Shown piece after piece: positions 1 to 7,102 of a stretch of DNA of 14,363 nt. The translations under genes and the position numbers were made by a program. Source of the DNA: CAZCCV01 sp964497515. Its GTDB lineage: Bacteria > Armatimonadota > UBA5829 > DTLH01. The stretch is from assembly GCA_964497515.1 (NCBI GenBank), contig CAZCCV010000045.1:1-14363 (forward strand), read 5' to 3'. Under the pieces are notes generated by a model. The model saw only the letters and a program-made list of their open reading frames with translations, was not told the DNA's origin and ran no database searches. Position 1 is the stretch's first letter. Each line of letters begins with the position of its first letter.

Positions 1-2
1 CC

Positions 3-137
3 ATTACTGCACCACTATACACAACTGATTTTACACACAAAAAGAATACGCTACCCAAAGAAATCACGTTGAAAGCCCTTTCATCAGTTGTTCACGAGAT
101 TCCCATTCCGTTTGACACCGAGGCGTCTCTATGGTAA
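3..137 (+). CDS. Possible C-terminal fragment of an upstream gene, product unknown
   Basis: Reading from base 3 the frame stays open for 44 codons to a TAA at 135-137 and would end in the residues FDTEASLW. The other two forward frames close earlier, at 25-27 and 70-72. The length is too short to prove coding, and I recognise no family. If real, it is the 3' end of a gene that starts left of the window, and its stop codon overlaps the -10 box of the secA promoter. It could equally be chance open sequence. Confidence 0.35.
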   Translation: MTAPLYTTDFTHKKNTLPKEITLKALSSVVHEIPIPFDTEASLW

Positions 138-140
138 GAT
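112..140 (+). promoter_or_regulatory. Sigma70-type promoter for secA
   Basis: A perfect -35 box TTGACA lies at 112-117, followed by a 17-bp spacer and a -10 box TAAGAT at 135-140 (4 of 6 to consensus). Transcription would begin near 147. This makes the ATG at 131, which overlaps the -10 region, unusable as the secA start and implies a leader of roughly 140 nt before the ATG at 290. No other forward promoter of this quality was seen before tsaB, so it probably serves the whole secA-tsaB group. Confidence 0.7.
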
Positions 141-177
141 TGTTCAGCAGATTTGCACATACTGACGGATGGATTAC

Positions 178-223
178 GGGGAACAACGCAGGACTGATTT
201 GCTATCAGTGTGGATGGTTCCCC
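178..223 (+). promoter_or_regulatory. Two-tier hairpin in the secA leader, attenuator-like
   Basis: The outer stem is GGGGAAC (178-184) paired with GTTCCCC (217-223). Inside it sits a second perfect stem ACTGAT (193-198) with ATCAGT (204-209) around a 5-nt loop. Directly after the outer stem comes a T-rich stretch, TTTGTTTCG, from 224. The structure lies between the predicted transcription start and the secA ribosome-binding site, where a terminator-like or translation-control element could act. Pairing was judged by eye; no folding energy was calculated. A 29-codon reading frame (169-258) runs through it. Confidence 0.4.
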
Positions 224-289
224 TTTGTTTCGTTCGGTCTTATTTCCAGCGGCACTAGTCGTCCGGCTTGGTGCATCGGAGTAATTATT

Positions 290-3200
290 ATGGGATGGCT
301 TACCACTGTTTTTAACGCGAACGAGCGTGAGATAAAGAAGTTCAGAAAGATTGTCGATGGAATCAACGCGCTGGAGCCTTCAATGCAAGCGCTTTCCGAT
401 GATGAGCTGAGAGGCAAGACAGATGAGTTCCGCGAACGCCTGAAGGCGGGCGAAACGCTGGATGACATCCTTCCGGAGGCTTTTGCAGTTGTAAGGGAGG
501 CTGGTTGCCGCACTTTTGGTGCGGATAGAGCCAGGCACTTCGATGTGCAGATGATCGGCGGTATTGTTCTTCATCAGGGACGCATTGCTGAGATGAGAAC
601 TGGTGAAGGTAAGACTCTTACGGCTACTCTTTCACTTTATCTAAATGCACTCGAAGGGAAGGGCGCACACCTTGTTACAGTAAACGACTTCCTCGCTAAG
701 CGTGACGCCCGTTGGTATGGTCCTATATACAACTTCCTGGGGCTGAGTGTAGCTGCAATACAGGGACAGAGTGCTGAAGCAGGGTCGAGTCGCGGGTCAT
801 ATATATACGATCCCACGTATGAGCCGGAAGACCCCGATGAGTGGATGCATTTAAGGCCGCTCGGTGATGAGAACAACCCTTACGACCCATCCAACAAACG
901 CGGCAGAGCGCTAGCGTATCAGGCCGATATCACTTACGGTACTAACAGCGAGTTCGGTTTCGACTATCTTTGGGACAATATGGCTTTCAGCAAGGAAGAA
1001 CTTGTCCAACGTGAACTCAATTTCGCTATTGTTGACGAGGTCGACAGTATCCTAATCGACGAGGCCAGAACTCCGCTGATCATTTCCGGTCAGGCTCACG
1101 AATCGACCGATATGTACTACAAAATGGATCGCGTGATTGCCCGCCTCCGGAAAGAGACCGATTTCACGGTAGATGAAAAAGCGAAGACGGCCATGCTTAC
1201 CGAAGAAGGGATTCGCAAGGTTGAGGAGTCCTTTGGCTGCGGGAACCTGGCAGATCCAGAGAACCTGGAGCTTATGCAGCATGCCAGTTCTGCTCTCAAG
1301 GCTCGTGCGGTGTTCAAGCGCGATGTGGATTATGTAGTAAAAGACGGTCAGGTTCACATAGTGGACGAGTTCACCGGACGGCTTATGTTCGGTCGTCGTT
1401 GGAGCGATGGTCTGCATCAGGCGGTAGAGGCTAAAGAAGGTGTCCGGATACAAGAAGAGAACCAGACACTCGCCACAATTACCTATCAGAACTATTTCAG
1501 ACTCTATAACAAACTTGCTGGTATGACCGGTACCGCGCTCACGGAAGAGGATGAATTCCGAAAAATCTACGCTCTGGACGTCGTTGAGATTCCAACGAAC
1601 CGGGCTATGATAAGGCGCGACTACGCAGATGTCATCTACAAGAACGAAGAGGCCAAGTTTAGAGGGCTGATAGAAGAGATTCTGAGGCACTACACTCGCC
1701 AGCAGCCCATCCTGGTGGGAACAAGATCCATCGAAGTATCCGAGCGGGTGAGCGAACGCCTGATTTCAGAGCGACTCCAGCTACTTGCCGCAACGATAAT
1801 CCTCAGGCGTAAGCTGGAAGAGACAAAAGGTATCGACAACGAAAAGAAGAGTCAGTACCACGCTCTTATGAACTCAAAGTTCGACGAACTCACGCTCCCG
1901 AGACTCACAGGGCTTGCCAAGCATGTTGGAGTTAGCCCGAATATGCTGGACGAGGAGAACATTCTCGCTTTGGGTGCGATTCTGGACATAGCGGAGGATG
2001 ATCTTCCGGTGCTGGAATCTGCGCTGAAAGATGGCATTGTGCACAACATCCTAAATGCCAAATACCACGAGATGGAAGCGCAGATTATCTCTGAGGCAGG
2101 TCGCCAAGGTGCAGTAACAATTGCGACCAACATGGCCGGCCGAGGCGTGGACATCATTTTAGGTGGAAGTGTCGAAGTTGAAGAAGAGTCAACGCCTTCA
2201 GAGAGTGCTGAAGATAATACCCTAGAGAGACCCAACACAGCTCGAAACGATTTCGATCCCAGCGCCGCATCGTGGGATTTCCAAACCTGGCTCGATGTAA
2301 ACAGAGCAAAGTGGGAATCGATGTCGGATGAGGCGAAGGAGGTTGTATATCGCGGTGGTTTGCACATCATAGGAACGGAGCGGCACGAAAGCCGGAGAAT
2401 CGATAACCAGCTACGCGGGCGTTCGGGACGACAGGGAGACCCGGGTTCAGCCAAGTTCTTTGTTTCACTCGAAGACGAACTATTGCGACTCTTTGGAGAT
2501 AAAACCCAGTCGCCACTGCTTCGAGGCTGGGCTGAAGACCAGGCGCTAGACTCCAAGTTGCTCTCCCGAATAGTCGAGCGAGCGCAGAAGAAGGTAGAGG
2601 TCTACTACTTCGGCATCAGAAAGCACGTTCTCGAATACGATGACGTCATGAATGTTCAGCGCGAGACTATCTACAGTCAGCGTCGCCAGATTCTGGAAGG
2701 CGCAGATCTGAGACCCACGATAATCGAGTATCTCAAAGTGAGTATGCAGAACCGCACCGACAACTACTGCAACGAGGCTGTACCTCCGTCCGAGTGGGAT
2801 ACCGACGCGCTTTTCCATTCGGTAAACGAGATTCTTCCGCTGGAGCTTTACGCAAAACCCTCCGATTTTGTTGGTAAAAAGCGCGAGCAGATAATGGAGC
2901 TTTTGGTAAGCATCGTGGAGAAGACCTATCGCGACAAAGAGCAGGAGGTTGGCGAGTCTAATATGCGCGATATTGAGCGCCACCTCACCCTGCAGCTCAT
3001 AAATAGCAAATGGATGGATCACTTAGAGGGGATGGACTACCTGCGCGAGGGCATTTCACTTCGTGGCTACGCACAACAGGATCCGCTTGTGGCTTACAAA
3101 AAAGAAGCCTACGATATGTTTATGGAGACGCAGCACAATATACAAGAAGATATTGTGCGTTGGATGTACCGGGTCCAAATGGCTCAGCCAGAGCAGGAGC

Positions 3201-3376
3201 GAAGGCCGCGATACCGAAACGTTGTGGAAAGCGGCGCGGGAGATGGCAGCGGGTTGCCGACTGGCGATGGTCAGAAGGTCGCGGCTGTTCGCAGAGGCGG
3301 CAAGATCGGTCCGAACGATCCGTGCCCGTGCGGAAGTGGAAAGAAATACAAAAAGTGCCATATGGGCAAGGAGTAG
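290..3376 (+). CDS. secA: Protein translocase ATPase SecA
   Basis: SecA is the ATP-driven motor that pushes unfolded preproteins through SecYEG at the cytoplasmic membrane. I chose ATG 290 (1028 aa) because GGAG lies 8 nt upstream, the N-terminus MGWLTTVFNANEREIKKF fits the family, and the longer frame from 131 overlaps the promoter. Visible landmarks are the Walker A motif MRTGEGKT (102-109), the Walker B region DEVDSILIDEARTPL (249-263), the NBD2 stretch ATNMAGRGVDI (612-622), GTERHESRRIDNQLRGRSGRQGD (695-717), and a C-terminal zinc-binding SEC-C tail CPCGSGKKYKKCH (1012-1024). The protein is longer than typical 840-900 aa SecA, mainly because about 90 extra residues lie near 491-583 in NBD2. 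It is the first gene of the forward group; the next gene follows after 58 nt. Confidence 0.97.
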   Translation: MGWLTTVFNANEREIKKFRKIVDGINALEPSMQALSDDELRGKTDEFRERLKAGETLDDILPEAFAVVREAGCRTFGADRARHFDVQMIGGIVLHQGRIAEMRTGEGKTLTATLSLYLNALEGKGAHLVTVNDFLAKRDARWYGPIYNFLGLSVAAIQGQSAEAGSSRGSYIYDPTYEPEDPDEWMHLRPLGDENNPYDPSNKRGRALAYQADITYGTNSEFGFDYLWDNMAFSKEELVQRELNFAIVDEVDSILIDEARTPLIISGQAHESTDMYYKMDRVIARLRKETDFTVDEKAKTAMLTEEGIRKVEESFGCGNLADPENLELMQHASSALKARAVFKRDVDYVVKDGQVHIVDEFTGRLMFGRRWSDGLHQAVEAKEGVRIQEENQTLATITYQNYFRLYNKLAGMTGTALTEEDEFRKIYALDVVEIPTNRAMIRRDYADVIYKNEEAKFRGLIEEILRHYTRQQPILVGTRSIEVSERVSERLISERLQLLAATIILRRKLEETKGIDNEKKSQYHALMNSKFDELTLPRLTGLAKHVGVSPNMLDEENILALGAILDIAEDDLPVLESALKDGIVHNILNAKYHEMEAQIISEAGRQGAVTIATNMAGRGVDIILGGSVEVEEESTPSESAEDNTLERPNTARNDFDPSAASWDFQTWLDVNRAKWESMSDEAKEVVYRGGLHIIGTERHESRRIDNQLRGRSGRQGDPGSAKFFVSLEDELLRLFGDKTQSPLLRGWAEDQALDSKLLSRIVERAQKKVEVYYFGIRKHVLEYDDVMNVQRETIYSQRRQILEGADLRPTIIEYLKVSMQNRTDNYCNEAVPPSEWDTDALFHSVNEILPLELYAKPSDFVGKKREQIMELLVSIVEKTYRDKEQEVGESNMRDIERHLTLQLINSKWMDHLEGMDYLREGISLRGYAQQDPLVAYKKEAYDMFMETQHNIQEDIVRWMYRVQMAQPEQERRPRYRNVVESGAGDGSGLPTGDGQKVAAVRRGGKIGPNDPCPCGSGKKYKKCHMGKE

Positions 3377-3434
3377 CTTTCGGTTATTCGATGTCCGCTG
3401 GATTTGGCTGCATCAGAATACGGAGTGATTTACC

Positions 3435-3992
3435 ATAAGACTCGAAGAAAAAACAATCGAAAGCACCAGCGTTTACAATGGGAGAATCGTCAACCTTCGC
3501 ATCGACACTGTCCAACTCCCAGATGGCCGGCACGCCAGGCGCGAGGTGATAGAGCACAAGGGTTCAGTAGCTATTGTTCCTGTTCTCGATGAAGATCAGA
3601 TTGTTATGGTCAAGCAGTTTCGCCAGCCGACAGGGAAGGTACTGCTCGAGATCCCAGCAGGAACACTCGACCGAGCCGAATCCGCAGAAGAGTGTGCGCG
3701 CCGTGAGCTGACTGAAGAGACTGGTTATGCTTGCGGCAAAATCTCGCTTATGTTCAGCACGTATCTTTCTCCAGGCTATTCCAATGAGATGATGCATACG
3801 TTCCTCGCAACTGAGCTCACACCTGCTTCAGCCGAATTGGACGATGATGAGTTCGTTGAGATAGTCACCGTTAAGCTCGAAAACGCTGTGGATATGATCC
3901 AGCGAGGCGAAATCGAGGATGCCAAGACCGTCTGTGGCCTGCTTATGGCTCAGCGCATAATGAACGGACGCTTTCAGAAAGCAGATCAGTAA
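3435..3992 (+). CDS. nudF: Nudix hydrolase, ADP-ribose pyrophosphatase type, probable ATA start
   Basis: The product probably splits ADP-ribose into AMP and ribose 5-phosphate in the cytosol. A perfect Nudix box GX5EX7REUXEEXGU spans residues 76-98 (G76, E82, R90, E91, E94, E95, G97). The first usual start in frame is GTG 3546, which would give 148 aa and drop the first beta-strands. The frame continues upstream with clear family sequence (LEEKTIESTSVYNGRIVNL) to ATA 3435, just after an in-frame TGA at 3426. GGAG at 3422-3425 lies 9 nt before that ATA. The resulting 185 aa is normal for this family. Either ATA is the true start, or an original ATG was changed by mutation or a sequencing error. 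The gene sits between secA and thiL in the same direction. Substrate is inferred from overall similarity to NudF-type proteins. Confidence 0.88.
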   Translation: MRLEEKTIESTSVYNGRIVNLRIDTVQLPDGRHARREVIEHKGSVAIVPVLDEDQIVMVKQFRQPTGKVLLEIPAGTLDRAESAEECARRELTEETGYACGKISLMFSTYLSPGYSNEMMHTFLATELTPASAELDDDEFVEIVTVKLENAVDMIQRGEIEDAKTVCGLLMAQRIMNGRFQKADQ

Positions 3993-4026
3993 CACTCTGT
4001 CCCAACCACAATATTCAGGAAACGAT

Positions 4027-4041
4027 ATGGCACAATGTTGA
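4027..4041 (+). other. Four-codon leader ORF overlapping the thiL start
   Basis: ATG 4027 opens a reading frame MAQC ending at TGA 4039-4041, overlapping the thiL start as ATGTTGA. AGGA at 4017-4020 is 6 nt upstream of this ATG, a better spacing than for thiL itself. A ribosome ending here could restart on thiL. The length is too short for statistical support. Confidence 0.3.
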
Positions 4042-5051
4042 TATCTGAATACGGCGGCGAGAACGCAGTCATTAAGTTAATCGAGCATCTGTATCAGGGT
4101 GGCAACGATCCTCGAGTTGTAGTTGGGTATGGCGACGACGGTGCTGTAATTCGAACAGGTGGCGAACGCCTGCTGATAGTTACAACCGACCTTCTGGCAG
4201 AGAACACTCACTTCAGACAGGATACCATCGACCCCTATTCGCTCGGATGGAAGTCAGTAGCGGTAAACATCAGTGATATTGCAGCGATGGGAGGCGAACC
4301 GACCTGGGCGTTTGTTTCCCTCGCTCTTCCTGATATGGCAATAGAGCATGTGGAGCAACTCTACTGCGGGATGAACGACATATCATCCCAATTTGGCAGC
4401 TGGATTATTGGAGGCGACACAAACCGGGTGGATGGCAGCATTGTAATCAATCTCACTCAGTTGGGAGAGGTTGAAGAACACAGGGTAGCACTTCGCAGCA
4501 AAGCAATGCCGGGGGATCGCATTCTGGTAACAGGTACGCTAGGTGATTCCCTTGCAGGTTATCGGCTGCTCGAACAGTTGGGTCGCGAGAATGCGCTATC
4601 GAGCCATCCTAAGCTGGTTGAGCGTCACATACGGCCGGTTCCAAGGGTTCGCGAAGCCCGTGCGGCAAGCAATAGAGGTCTAATTCGCGCTATGATGGAC
4701 ATCTCGGACGGTTTGGCTATCGATCTTGGCAAAATGTGTGCCGCAAGTGGTGTTGGTGCGCGTGTCTATGCGGAGAATCTGCCAACAAGTGCTGAACTGA
4801 AGACCGCATCAGCCGTGCTCAATGCTGACCACACCGGTCTCGCAGCATCTGGAGGAGAAGACTACGAGCTCCTCATTGCCGCTGCAGAAGAAGACGTCGC
4901 AGTAATTCGTGAAGTGATCGAAAGTGCCACCGGCACTGATGTTACAGTCATTGGCGAGTTCGTTAGCGACAACTCTATTCAGATGGTAATGGCCGATGGC
5001 CAAGAGCTGAACCTAGAGCCAGGATGGACACATTTCGAGGATGCCAGCTGA
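4035..5051 (+). CDS. thiL: Thiamine-monophosphate kinase ThiL
   Basis: ThiL phosphorylates thiamine monophosphate with ATP to give thiamine diphosphate, the last step of cofactor synthesis. The 338-aa product shows the expected order of the AIRS-kinase fold: GYGDDGAVI (31-39) and TTDLLAENTHF (50-60) for metal and substrate, NISDIAAMGGEP (78-89), GGDTNR (126-131), GDRILVTGTLGDSLAG in the middle, MMDISDGLAIDLG, and SGGEDYELL near the C-terminus. Its ATG has no well-spaced ribosome-binding site: AGGA (4017-4020) is 14 nt away but ideally placed for a 4-codon ORF at 4027-4041 that ends just inside thiL. The gap to the Nudix gene is 42 nt. Pairing of thiL with tsaE/tsaB is common in bacteria. Confidence 0.95.
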   Translation: MLISEYGGENAVIKLIEHLYQGGNDPRVVVGYGDDGAVIRTGGERLLIVTTDLLAENTHFRQDTIDPYSLGWKSVAVNISDIAAMGGEPTWAFVSLALPDMAIEHVEQLYCGMNDISSQFGSWIIGGDTNRVDGSIVINLTQLGEVEEHRVALRSKAMPGDRILVTGTLGDSLAGYRLLEQLGRENALSSHPKLVERHIRPVPRVREARAASNRGLIRAMMDISDGLAIDLGKMCAASGVGARVYAENLPTSAELKTASAVLNADHTGLAASGGEDYELLIAAAEEDVAVIREVIESATGTDVTVIGEFVSDNSIQMVMADGQELNLEPGWTHFEDAS

Positions 5052-5107
5052 TGAGTGGTAGAGTCTGCAGAGAGCGAAGCAGAGAGAGGTTTATCCTCAA
5101 ATGCTGA
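5051..5107 (+). CDS. 18-codon bridging ORF between thiL and tsaE
   Basis: The ATG at 5051 shares a base with the thiL stop (TGATG), and the frame ends at TGA 5105-5107, overlapping the tsaE start as ATGCTGA. The peptide would be MSGRVCRERSRERFILKC, strongly basic. GAGG at 5037-5040 lies 10 nt before the ATG. I do not recognise the peptide. The exact fit of both ends suggests translational coupling from thiL to tsaE rather than a functional peptide. tsaE also has its own AGAGG 11 nt upstream, so coupling may not be essential. It could be accidental. Confidence 0.35.
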   Translation: MSGRVCRERSRERFILKC

Positions 5108-5574
5108 TTGTCCGCACCAATAAGCAGGAAGAGACGATGGCCTTTGGCGAGGCTCTGGGAGATGCCCTCGGTGCTGGTGATGTAATTGCCCTTTATGGCG
5201 ATCTTGGCGCTGGCAAGACTACAATGACCAAGGGTATTGCTCGGGGTTTGGCTGTTACGGACGACGTCCACAGCCCAACATTCACACTGATTCACGAACA
5301 CCCAGGCCGTATTCCGTTCTATCATGTGGATCTTTACAGGCTGACTGGCGATGAGGATGCGCAATTTCTTGGTCTGGAGGATTATCTCTACGGTGACGGG
5401 ATTACGGTGGTTGAGTGGGCTGACCGCGCGCCCTCACTCCTTCCTCCCGAACGAGTCGAAATCACTCTCCTGTTTACAGATAACGACCGCAGAGAGCTTC
5501 AAATCGCAGCCACTTCTCGGCGGTTGGAGGATATAATCAAATCGGTGGTAACAGATGCTGGTGCTTGCGATTGA
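5101..5574 (+). CDS. tsaE: tRNA t6A synthesis ATPase TsaE
   Basis: TsaE is the small ATPase that works with TsaB and TsaD to put threonylcarbamoyl on A37 of ANN-decoding tRNAs. In 157 aa it shows Walker A GDLGAGKT (33-40), the switch-like SPTFTLIHEH (58-67), HVDLYRL (75-81) and VVEWADR (103-109), all typical. The ATG is preceded by AGAGG at 5085-5089. The 3' end overlaps tsaB by 20 nt, consistent with translational coupling of the two partners. The third core gene, tsaD, and rimI, which often follow tsaB, are not in the window. Confidence 0.95.
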   Translation: MLIVRTNKQEETMAFGEALGDALGAGDVIALYGDLGAGKTTMTKGIARGLAVTDDVHSPTFTLIHEHPGRIPFYHVDLYRLTGDEDAQFLGLEDYLYGDGITVVEWADRAPSLLPPERVEITLLFTDNDRRELQIAATSRRLEDIIKSVVTDAGACD

Positions 5575-6256
5575 CACATCCGGAGACGTCTCCGGAATAG
5601 CCCTTGCTAACGAAAAGCAGACAATTAGTGAACTTCACGTGCTGCACAGGATGGATCTTCTGCGGCGTTTAATGCCAAATATAGATTATCTGTTGAAAGA
5701 TGCAAAGAAGACACGCTCCGACCTCGAAGGTATTGTAATCTCGTTAGGTCCTGGTTCATTTACCGGTTTGAGGATAGGTATGGCTGCCGCAAAGTCTATG
5801 TCGCAAGTGTTGCATCTGCCGATAGTCGGCATATCCACATTGGATGTCCTAGCACATTCTGCAACGGCAGCAAACCCAAAGTCGATCGCTGCACTTATCC
5901 ACGCTCGTTTAAATGAGGTATTCTGGGCTCTCTATCGTAACGAGAGCGGCACAATCGAACGATTGACTGAAGATGCCGTTTCCACAGTAGAAGAAATGAT
6001 CAGCCGAGCGCGTGCGGAAGAGTCTGTTGTATTCTGTGGCGATGGTGCAGAGCGAAATCGGGCGTTTCTCGAAGCGCAGTTTGGGTTATCTTCGGTGCTG
6101 GATGAATGGTACAATTGGCCGCGTGCTGCAGTGCTGGCAAAGCTGGGCATCCGGAGACTTCTGGCTGGTCACTCTGATGATCTCTTTCAACTGGAGCCGG
6201 AATACGTCCGCAAACCGACTCCAGTCATTCGCTTGGAAGCTGCCGAAAACTCCTAA
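5555..6256 (+). CDS. tsaB: tRNA t6A synthesis protein TsaB
   Basis: TsaB is the non-catalytic ASKHA-fold partner that forms the TsaB-TsaD core of the t6A complex. The 233-aa product begins MLVLAIDTSGDVSGIAL and carries the hallmark GPGSFTGLRIG (65-75). The segment IHARLNEVFWALY matches the usual DAR-x-EVY region, with His where Asp is common. It starts inside tsaE, in a different frame. Its TAA (6254-6256) directly abuts the TAG of the convergent uppP gene, leaving no intergenic terminator. Confidence 0.94.
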   Translation: MLVLAIDTSGDVSGIALANEKQTISELHVLHRMDLLRRLMPNIDYLLKDAKKTRSDLEGIVISLGPGSFTGLRIGMAAAKSMSQVLHLPIVGISTLDVLAHSATAANPKSIAALIHARLNEVFWALYRNESGTIERLTEDAVSTVEEMISRARAEESVVFCGDGAERNRAFLEAQFGLSSVLDEWYNWPRAAVLAKLGIRRLLAGHSDDLFQLEPEYVRKPTPVIRLEAAENS

Positions 6257-7102
6257 CTACAGCACGTGTGTTGCGATAAGTGTCAGAATAACGGCTCCGA
6301 GAGCTATTCGATACCACACGAACAGGCTGAGGCTGTGGCGGCGTAGGAAACCGAGCAAAAACCGAATTACCAGCATTCCAACAACGGCAGAAGTGACTAC
6401 GCCCACTACAAACGAAGGCATAGCCTCTGCAGTAATGTTGCCGTGCAACAGATCTTTTGCAGCAAGCCCCGCAAAACCGATGAAAACCGGTGTCGATAGC
6501 AAAAACGAGTATCGCGCGGCAGCGTCTCTTTCAAGTCCAAGGAATCTTCCAGCACTTATCGTAGCGCCAGACCTCGATACGCCCCACACAACCGCCGCCG
6601 CCTGAGCGCATCCAATTATCAAATAGTCTTTGAACTTCATATCGCCGAGCTTCCGTGAGCATTTGCTCCCTCTATTGTCGGCGAAATAGATGACTATACC
6701 GACCACGATCAGCATGGTAGCGATAACCAGCATAACTTGGGTGTTCAGATTTGGGTTTGTTTCGATAGAATCGGAGATGTCTTTAACTGCCAGCCCAACA
6801 ATTCCTGCGGGGATACACCCGAGCACTATTCCCCAAAACAATCCGCGGGGATACTTGTCACTAGCGTCCACCTTCCCAAAGGTAGACCTCAGCACAACAA
6901 CCCAGTCTTTCCAGAAGTATAGAAGAAGCGCCAGTAGTGTTCCGGCGTGAAGTGCAGCATCGAAAACAACGCCCCCATCAGGCCATCCGAAGAACCTGGG
7001 AATCAGCCTCAGATGGGCGGTGCTGCTGACAGGCAAGAATTCAGTGAGCCCTTGCGCGACTCCCATAGCGATTGCCTGCCACACATTCAAAACATCAGAC
7101 AA
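6257..7102 (-). CDS. uppP: Undecaprenyl-diphosphatase UppP (BacA)
   Basis: UppP is a membrane enzyme that removes a phosphate from undecaprenyl diphosphate, recycling the lipid carrier for cell-wall and glycan synthesis. The 281-aa protein has the N-terminal motif QGLTEFLPVSSTAH (17-30) and the second motif SRSGATIS (176-183) with several hydrophobic helices. The second motif is usually preceded by Pro-Gly; here it is Trp-Gly (W173-G174), encoded by TGG. The start is TTG 7102, immediately after the TAG of the upstream gene, with GGAG 9 nt before it. It is the last gene of the reverse operon and converges on tsaB. Its neighbours wecA and wecB use the same lipid carrier or its glycan products. 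Confidence 0.94.
   Translation of the reverse strand: MSDVLNVWQAIAMGVAQGLTEFLPVSSTAHLRLIPRFFGWPDGGVVFDAALHAGTLLALLLYFWKDWVVVLRSTFGKVDASDKYPRGLFWGIVLGCIPAGIVGLAVKDISDSIETNPNLNTQVMLVIATMLIVVGIVIYFADNRGSKCSRKLGDMKFKDYLIIGCAQAAAVVWGVSRSGATISAGRFLGLERDAAARYSFLLSTPVFIGFAGLAAKDLLHGNITAEAMPSFVVGVVTSAVVGMLVIRFLLGFLRRHSLSLFVWYRIALGAVILTLIATHVL

Noticed and set aside
131..289. A 53-codon N-terminal extension of SecA from ATG 131
   Set aside because: It overlaps the -10 box of a good promoter, is unlike any SecA N-terminus, and ATG 290 has GGAG at 8 nt plus family-like sequence.
1052..1690. 212-codon reverse ORF opposite secA
   Set aside because: It sits inside the conserved secA core with no family signature; a shadow frame.
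3010..3438. Two forward ORFs in other frames over the secA 3' end
   Set aside because: SecA and its zinc tail are clearly encoded here in the main frame; the others have unlikely composition.
3546..3992. Nudix protein starting at GTG 3546 (148 aa)
   Set aside because: Conserved family sequence continues upstream in frame, and the short form would lose the first strands of the fold.
6263..6268. CACGTG palindrome at the convergent gene junction
   Set aside because: Six-base palindromes are common by chance, and it lies inside the uppP coding sequence with no T-run.
7050..7054. Gln17 in UppP in place of the Glu found in E. coli
   Set aside because: Gln before GLTEFLPVSS is common in this family, so it is not unusual.
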